Of a stretch of DNA of 9,945 bases, positions 5,483-9,945 are shown in pieces. Source of the DNA: Pirellulales bacterium (GTDB lineage Bacteria; Planctomycetota; Planctomycetia; Pirellulales; Thermoguttaceae); assembly GCA_030642635.1 (NCBI GenBank), contig DAOWNK010000103.1, positions 1 to 9,945 on the forward strand, given 5' to 3'. The stretch's first letter is position 1; every line of letters begins with the position of its first letter. Position numbers and translations under genes: made by a program. The notes below the pieces were generated by a model. The model saw only the letters and a list, made by a program, of their open reading frames with translations. It was not told where the DNA came from and did no database searches.

Positions 5483-6286
5483 ATGTCCCAAATCCAAATT
5501 CTCCTGGTCGGCAACACCAATCGGAACGAGTTTCGCCGCGCCCGAGCGATATTGGACTCGGTTGGCCGGGTGACATATACCACGGACGCTGAATCGGCCG
5601 CAGAGGCGATCAACTGCGGCCGCCTCGTGCCGGATCTGATCGTCATTGCCCAGTCGTATCCGTTCCAGTTCTCGCACCAGTCCGTCGATCGGCTGCAGCG
5701 TCTGGCCCCGCTCAGCCGGACGATCGGACTGATGGGAAGTTGGTGCGAGGGCGAGGTGCGGACCGGCCGTCCGTGGCCCGGCGCCGTACGAGTATATTGG
5801 CACCAGTGGCCGCCGCGGTGTAGTCGGGAATTCGTCAGGATGGCACGCGGCGAGTGTTCCGCCTGGTCGCTGCCGCCGACGGCGACCGACGAGGAGCGAC
5901 TGTTGACAGCCGCCGACGAACCGTCTCCGGCCTTACGTGGACTTATCACCGTTTACACGCGGTCGTACGAGATGGAGGACTGGCTCTCGGCGGCCTGTCG
6001 CAGCCGTGGATATTCGACCGTTTGGCTTCGTCCGCAACGGCCGGCCAAGGTAGAAGGCGCAGCGGCGGTGATATTCAACGGCACTGACCTGCGCGGCGAT
6101 GAACTCGACGAGTTGAAACGTCTCTCGTCAACACTCGCACAAACGCCGATCGTCGCGCTGCTGGATTTCCCGCGTATCGGAACTTTCTCTCTCGCGCTGG
6201 CCGCCGGCGCCGCTGCGGTCGTGTCAAAACCGTCCAACTTAGACGACCTGTTTTGGGAGTTGGATCGGGTGCTTGAGAACGTGTAA
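5483..6286 (+). CDS. Protein with two degenerate receiver-like domains
   Basis: No specific family is recognised for this 267-residue protein. It reads as two CheY-like alpha/beta halves joined by a linker. The first opens with IQILLVGNTNRNEFRRARAI (residues 4-23) and reaches DLIVIAQSYP (51-60), where a receiver would have DLVLLDxxMP; the phospho-acceptor Asp is Ala 56. The second begins at LRGLITVYTRSYEMEDWL (151-168) and shows AAVIFNGTDLRG (194-205) with Asn 199 in the acceptor place, then TPIVALLDFP (221-230) and AAAVVSKP (243-250), which keeps the conserved Lys 249. Neither half should be phosphorylated in the usual way, so a pseudo-receiver scaffold or ligand-binding role is inferred. 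No SD, signal peptide or membrane segment is visible. It follows the EIIA-fusion gene on the same strand after 105 bases and is convergent with the peptidase gene. Confidence 0.7.
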   Translation: MSQIQILLVGNTNRNEFRRARAILDSVGRVTYTTDAESAAEAINCGRLVPDLIVIAQSYPFQFSHQSVDRLQRLAPLSRTIGLMGSWCEGEVRTGRPWPGAVRVYWHQWPPRCSREFVRMARGECSAWSLPPTATDEERLLTAADEPSPALRGLITVYTRSYEMEDWLSAACRSRGYSTVWLRPQRPAKVEGAAAVIFNGTDLRGDELDELKRLSSTLAQTPIVALLDFPRIGTFSLALAAGAAAVVSKPSNLDDLFWELDRVLENV

Positions 6287-6305
6287 CATTTTCACCCGTT
6301 TATCT

Positions 6306-6323
6306 GCTAAGCCGCAAGCGGCA
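6306..6323. repeat. Small hairpin repeat, GCCGCAAGCGGC copy
   Basis: GCTAAGCCGCAAGCGGCA fills the 37-base gap between two convergent genes and ends one base before the peptidase stop codon. It is the same element as at 1413-1430. Without T-tracts it is a poor intrinsic terminator, though its position between convergent stops would suit one. Confidence 0.65.
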
Positions 6324-7067
6324 TTACACTTCGATCGGAATCTCCTCGACCTCGGTGCGTAATATCTCACGCCGCCAGCCCGCTTCGTGGATCGGCCAAC
6401 ACTGGATCAAGCACGTTCGCTGGCAGCCCTGCGCCGAGCGGCCCAAATTGTGGACAGCTCGGAAACATTCCATCTCGGACGGCGACGGCGGCGGTACGCG
6501 GCCGGGAAGGTTGCTGCGCCGAAAAGACAACTCGCCATGGTCGAATATGCTGACGATCACCGCCGGCGAAAATTCCAGCATACGCCGGGCGATCAACTCG
6601 TGGCTGGCCGTGGCGTATCGGCGTTTCAAGGCGATCAGGTCCCAACCGCACCGGACGGCATCGGCCGAAAACCATCCGGCCGGCAACAGCAACCGGCCGG
6701 CAAGGTGATTGGCGACAACCTCCCTGGCATTCGACACCGTCTCGCGCGGGTCTACGCCCAACAGCGAAAACACACGATGTGCCACGTGCTCGCCGATCTC
6801 GTGGGCAACGGCCCAATGCCGACGTTCCGGGCGAGGCTCACGGCCAAGCAGGATCGTCGCCCTGGGACACCCGACACCCCGGCCACCCAGACGAACGTAT
6901 CGTACACGGCCTTGCTGACAATCGTCCATCACCACGGTGATGCCCAACGCCCGGGCGACTGCGAAGGCATCGACCGGCGGACGATCTACACCGGCATCGG
7001 CCAACACCGCCGTGGCGACGGTATCAAGCGCGGCGGAAATCTCTTCTCTGGCAAGTTCGGGAAACAT
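6324..7067 (-). CDS. ImmA/IrrE-type zinc metallopeptidase domain protein
   Basis: This 247-residue protein resembles the ImmA/IrrE family, whose members often cleave repressors or act as regulators. The core is RRHWAVAHEIGEHVAHRVF (residues 82-100), followed by NAREVVANHLAGRLLLPAGWF (113-133). The latter matches the family's E..AN.FA..LLMP segment, and Glu 116 is a candidate third zinc ligand. The usual HExxH is altered: His 89 and Glu 90 are present, but position 93 is Glu and the next His is 94. Around 200-230 there are Cys 201, 215, 219 and 223, an unusual cysteine-rich tail. The reading frame continues upstream antisense to rimO, but that part looks spurious; ATG at 7067 gives a normal family start and leaves room for a promoter. 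There is no adjacent HTH repressor or toxin partner. It is divergent from rimO. Confidence 0.8.
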   Translation of the reverse strand: MFPELAREEISAALDTVATAVLADAGVDRPPVDAFAVARALGITVVMDDCQQGRVRYVRLGGRGVGCPRATILLGREPRPERRHWAVAHEIGEHVAHRVFSLLGVDPRETVSNAREVVANHLAGRLLLPAGWFSADAVRCGWDLIALKRRYATASHELIARRMLEFSPAVIVSIFDHGELSFRRSNLPGRVPPPSPSEMECFRAVHNLGRSAQGCQRTCLIQCWPIHEAGWRREILRTEVEEIPIEV

Positions 7068-7081
7068 GGTAAAATGTCTTT

Positions 7082-7099
7082 GCGAAGCCGCAAGCGGCC
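7082..7099. repeat. Small hairpin repeat, GCCGCAAGCGGC copy
   Basis: GCGAAGCCGCAAGCGGCC lies in the gap between the divergent peptidase and rimO genes, inside the predicted leader of the peptidase mRNA. Same family as 1413-1430. Confidence 0.65.
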
Positions 7100-7118
7100 G
7101 GGTAGTGTATTTTTGTAC

Positions 7119-7147
7119 AGTATAGCATCCTGCCGGCCGAATTGCAA
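7119..7147 (-). promoter_or_regulatory. Candidate promoter of the ImmA/IrrE-type gene
   Basis: The minus strand has TTGCAA (7147-7142, four of six -35 matches), a 17-base spacer, and TATACT (7124-7119, five of six -10 matches). The start would lie near 7112, about 45 bases upstream of the ATG. Based on consensus matching alone. Confidence 0.4.
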
Positions 7148-7161
7148 GACTACAAACCAAA

Positions 7162-8499
7162 ATGAACCCACAAAAAGGCACATACGCACTGATAAGCCTC
7201 GGGTGTCCCAAAAACCTGGTCGATAGCGAGCGGATGGCCGGGCTGCTGTGCTCCGGCGGATATCGGCTGGTACTGGAGTCGGAATGGGCCGACCTGGTGG
7301 TGGTCAACACCTGCGGGTTTATCGACCAGGCGCGAGAGGAATCGTACGCCGTCATTGGTGAGATGCTCAAACTGAAGGAGCGTGGACTGCTCGGTGGGGT
7401 GATCGTCGCCGGTTGCCTGGCCGAGCGCGACAAGGATGATTTATTGGCAAGGTATCCGGCAATCGACCGGATTCTGGGTGTGTTTGCACGAGATGAGATC
7501 GCCACGGCGGCCGACCGGTTGACCAATGGCGATGCAGAACCTCGGACGACATTTCGCCCGGCTGCAAGGCCTCCGCTCCCGGACAACGGCCGGCTGAGAC
7601 TCACGCCGCGGCACATGGCGTTTATAAAAATCTCCGAGGGCTGCAACCGGCTGTGCAGCTTCTGCTCGATACCCAAAATGCGCGGGCCGTACGCCGACAA
7701 GCCGATCGAGCAGATCGTCTTGGAAGCGGAGGAACTGGCCGCCGACGGGGTCCGGGAACTGGTCGTCATCGCCCAGGACACCAGCTACTACGGCCTGGAC
7801 TTGTACGGCGAGCCACGGCTGGCTGAACTGTTAAGGCGGCTGGCGGAGATCGACGGCCCGGCGTGGATTCGGCTGATGTACCTCTACCCGATGCACATTA
7901 CCGACGAGTTGATCGACATGGTGGCCTCAACCGACAAAGTGCTGCCGTACCTCGACCTGCCGCTGCAACACATCGACGACAAGGTGCTCCGTAGGATGCG
8001 CCGCCGTGTTACCCGGCAGGAGATCGAGCGGTTGCTTGAAAAACTCCGAGAGCGGATCGACCGGCTCGTGCTGCGCACTACGCTGATTGCCGGCTTTCCT
8101 GGCGAGACCGAGGAGCAATTCGAGAACCTCTTGGAGTTTGTCCGGCAATGGCGGTTCGAGCGGCTGGGTGTGTTTGCATATTGCGAGGAGCCGGGCACCC
8201 CTTCTGCGGAACTGGACGGTATGCTGCCCGAGGACGTCAGGCTTTCGCGACGCAAGCAGTTGATGGCTGCCCAGCAGGAGATTGCGTTTGCTTTCAACGA
8301 GTCTCAGGTAGGCCGGCTACTGGAAGTTTTGATCGACCGTGATATACCCGGCCAACCCGACGCCTATGTAGGTAGGAGTTACGCGGACGCCCCGGAGGTA
8401 GACGGGGTGGTTTACGCAGCCGGGGCGAATTTGCGACCAGGGCAAATTGTCACTTGTGAGATTGTCGCCGCAAATGGTTATGATCTAATAGCCGTATGA
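7162..8499 (+). CDS. rimO: Ribosomal protein S12 (aspartate) methylthiotransferase
   Basis: RimO is a radical-SAM enzyme that methylthiolates an Asp of ribosomal protein S12 using two iron-sulfur clusters. The 445 residues match the family length. The N-terminal MTTase domain has ISLGCPKNLVDSE (residues 11-23) and cluster cysteines 15, 51 (NTCGFI) and 85 (AGCLAE). The radical-SAM domain has FIKISEGCNRLCSFCSIP, with CxxxCxxC at 161, 165 and 168. VVIAQDTSYYGLDLYG is typical of RimO rather than MiaB. The last 70 or so residues form the TRAM-type domain. The ATG has no clear SD. The stop overlaps the start of the next gene as ATGA, pointing to coupled translation and one transcript. Confidence 0.96.
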   Translation: MNPQKGTYALISLGCPKNLVDSERMAGLLCSGGYRLVLESEWADLVVVNTCGFIDQAREESYAVIGEMLKLKERGLLGGVIVAGCLAERDKDDLLARYPAIDRILGVFARDEIATAADRLTNGDAEPRTTFRPAARPPLPDNGRLRLTPRHMAFIKISEGCNRLCSFCSIPKMRGPYADKPIEQIVLEAEELAADGVRELVVIAQDTSYYGLDLYGEPRLAELLRRLAEIDGPAWIRLMYLYPMHITDELIDMVASTDKVLPYLDLPLQHIDDKVLRRMRRRVTRQEIERLLEKLRERIDRLVLRTTLIAGFPGETEEQFENLLEFVRQWRFERLGVFAYCEEPGTPSAELDGMLPEDVRLSRRKQLMAAQQEIAFAFNESQVGRLLEVLIDRDIPGQPDAYVGRSYADAPEVDGVVYAAGANLRPGQIVTCEIVAANGYDLIAV

Positions 8500-9098
8500 A
8501 CACCAGCAATTCCAACCCGAAACAAACCGTATTCAACCTGCCCAATCAGTTGACCACCTTGCGGTTGATCCTGTCGGTGGCGGTGTTTTGCTTGATAAGC
8601 TGGGAATTTTACATGGCCGCGTTGGTGTTTTTTATCATCGCAGCAGGGACCGATTGGCTCGACGGTTACTACGCCAGAAAGTACGACCAGGTGACCGTGT
8701 TGGGCCGAATACTCGACCCGTTTGCCGACAAGATCATCATCTGCGGTGTGTTTATCTTCCTTGTTGCGGTGCCGGTAATGGCCGAGGTGCCTTGGGGACT
8801 TCGCCCCTGGATGGTGGTGGTGGTGGTTGCCCGCGAACTGCTGGTGACCGTGTTGCGTAGCTTTATCGAAGGGCAGGGCGGCGACTTTTCGGCGAAGACC
8901 TCTGGCAAGCTGAAGATGCTGTTGCAGTGTATCGCCGCCGGAGTGTGCCTGTTCTATCTGTCGTATACCGATCCGACGGCAAACGCCCCCGGTTGGTGTT
9001 GGGCGTTGTTGGTCGGTTCGGTCTACTCTGCGGTGGTGCTGACGGTGTACTCCGGGGTAATTTACATTATTGCAGCGGCAAGGTTGATTCGGGAGTAA
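8496..9098 (+). CDS. pgsA: CDP-diacylglycerol--glycerol-3-phosphate 3-phosphatidyltransferase
   Basis: PgsA makes phosphatidylglycerophosphate, the first step to phosphatidylglycerol, in the inner membrane. The 200-residue protein begins with a short polar tail and FNLPNQLTTLRLIL (13-26), as in the family. It carries the full CDP-alcohol phosphatidyltransferase motif D-x2-DG-x2-AR-x8-G-x3-D-x3-D as Asp 53, Asp 56, Gly 57, Ala 60, Arg 61, Gly 70, Asp 74 and Asp 78. Several hydrophobic helices follow (about 79-98, 104-120, 138-156, 168-192). ARELLVTVLRSFIEGQGGDF after the motif is typical of PgsA and argues against other members such as phosphatidylserine or cardiolipin synthase. It overlaps rimO by four bases. 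Confidence 0.93.
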   Translation: MNTSNSNPKQTVFNLPNQLTTLRLILSVAVFCLISWEFYMAALVFFIIAAGTDWLDGYYARKYDQVTVLGRILDPFADKIIICGVFIFLVAVPVMAEVPWGLRPWMVVVVVARELLVTVLRSFIEGQGGDFSAKTSGKLKMLLQCIAAGVCLFYLSYTDPTANAPGWCWALLVGSVYSAVVLTVYSGVIYIIAAARLIRE

Positions 9099-9106
9099 CG
9101 TCGCTA

Positions 9107-9135
9107 TTGCCTCACTTGCCGCTTTTTGCTATTTT
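9107..9135 (+). promoter_or_regulatory. Candidate promoter of the DUF481-like gene
   Basis: TTGCCT (9107-9112) and TATTTT (9130-9135) are separated by 17 bases and each match four of six consensus positions. They lie in the 84-base gap after pgsA, where a new transcript would be expected. Weak sequence evidence only. Confidence 0.3.
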
Positions 9136-9182
9136 CCGCACACTTTTCCGCGCTACGAGTGCGCGCATCAGGATATGCAACC

Positions 9183-9945
9183 ATGATTCAACGGCCTTTT
9201 ATACGCTGCTTGCTGATTGCAATGGCGATCTGCTCTGCGGCCGTTGCCCAGGACATCCAGCGCCTGCCGCCGGTGGACCGGTGGCAATGGCCGTCGGACA
9301 ACGTTGTGCAAACGTCGGCGGAAGAAGAGCTGCCCGGGCCGCAAGAAGACAAAATCATTATGATCGAGCAACAACCGGTGTGCGAGCCGGCCGAGAACCC
9401 CTGGCAAGGCAGCTTCGAGCTGGGCATGGATGGCACACGGGGCAACAGCGAAACGTTCAACTTCCGATTCGGGTTCGACGCCAAGCGAAAGACCGACTTC
9501 GACGTCATCGCGTTGGATTTGGACTACAACAAAAAGACCGCCGATACCGCCGAAACCGCCAATCGTGCCTATCTGGATTGGCGATACGAGTTGATGTTTA
9601 ACAAGGAGTCGCGTTTTACGTCGTTTGTGCACGGCACTGTCGATTACGACGAGTTCCAGGCGTTCGACGTTCGCGTGGCGGTAGACTCCGGCTTTGGATA
9701 TAAGCTGGTCGACACTAAGGCGACATCGTTGGCCGCCAGACTCGGCGGCGGTTTCTCGCACGAGATCGGCGGACCGGACGACCAGTATGTACCTGAAGCC
9801 GTGTTCGCCATGGACTTCGAGCACCGCCTGAACGATCGCCAGAAGTTCACCGCCTCGACCGAGTATGCACCAGACGTAACCACTATGAACGATTTTCGTA
9901 TCAACAGCCAGGCAAGCTGGGAAGCGCTGATCGATCGAGAGATGA
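9183..9945 (+). CDS. DUF481-like outer-membrane protein, 3' end outside window
   Basis: This reading frame stays open to the window end (254 codons seen). It begins with a signal peptide: MIQRPFIRC, a hydrophobic run LLIAMAIC, and a likely cleavage after SAAVA-QD near residue 22. A linker of about 55 residues rich in Pro and Glu follows. From PWQGSFELGMDGTRGNSETF (about residues 73-92) onward it reads as alternating polar/hydrophobic strands with tight turns (FNFRFGFDAKRKTDFDVIAL, RAYLDWRYELMFN, RFTSFVHGTVDYDEF, SLAARLGGGFSHEI). This is typical of DUF481/YdiY beta-barrel proteins, where GNSE before the first barrel strands is common. The expected place is the outer membrane; the function is not established. 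AGGA at 9170-9173, nine bases before the ATG, is a modest SD. Confidence 0.75.
   Translation, partial: MIQRPFIRCLLIAMAICSAAVAQDIQRLPPVDRWQWPSDNVVQTSAEEELPGPQEDKIIMIEQQPVCEPAENPWQGSFELGMDGTRGNSETFNFRFGFDAKRKTDFDVIALDLDYNKKTADTAETANRAYLDWRYELMFNKESRFTSFVHGTVDYDEFQAFDVRVAVDSGFGYKLVDTKATSLAARLGGGFSHEIGGPDDQYVPEAVFAMDFEHRLNDRQKFTASTEYAPDVTTMNDFRINSQASWEALIDREM

Noticed and set aside
7068..7781. N-terminal extension of the peptidase frame antisense to rimO
   Set aside because: The extension is low-complexity and covers well-supported rimO codons; ATG at 7067 gives a normal start with a promoter candidate upstream.

Overview
The window looks like a chromosomal segment of a planctomycete-like bacterium, possibly a Phycisphaerae-type lineage. 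This placement is inferred from gene content and protein style: a meso-diaminopimelate MurE, an HTH-PTS EIIA fusion, degenerate receiver proteins, weak Shine-Dalgarno use and repeat-rich gaps. No rRNA or marker comparison was possible. The DNA is GC-rich throughout, and no transposase, integrase, tRNA or CRISPR array was seen.

Left part (1-4494, minus strand): a peptidoglycan precursor cluster read right to left, murE, murF, then mraY. MurE and MurF build the UDP-MurNAc-pentapeptide that MraY attaches to undecaprenyl phosphate. murE has a strong SD and a good promoter candidate. mraY is broken: about 50-55 codons, including the run leading into its DGLDG motif, are missing and the frame is shifted at the join. 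Its 3' end runs into a heptamer-repeat hairpin at the window edge. The 424-base gap between murF and mraY holds no credible gene. It holds what looks like a minus-strand structured RNA of about 254 nt (1145-1398).

Middle part (4495-7161): a divergent gap with several small hairpin repeats leads to a plus-strand gene for a DNA-binding HTH domain fused to a PTS EIIA-type domain. A plus-strand protein with two receiver-like domains lacking phospho-acceptor Asp follows. Convergent to it on the minus strand is an ImmA/IrrE-type zinc peptidase with a non-canonical HEIGEH motif.

Right part (7162-9945, plus strand): rimO (ribosomal protein S12 methylthiotransferase) overlaps pgsA (CDP-alcohol phosphatidyltransferase) by an ATGA. 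After these comes the start of a secreted DUF481-like outer-membrane beta-barrel protein cut by the window end.

The gaps are unusually rich in small repeats of at least three kinds: hairpins with CAAG/CTTG centres (core GCCGCAAGCGGC), a TTTA/TAAA-loop hairpin pair, and purine/pyrimidine tracts that all share a 7-base period although their unit sequences differ. The best candidates for something undescribed are the RNA between murF and mraY and the heptamer-period inverted repeats.
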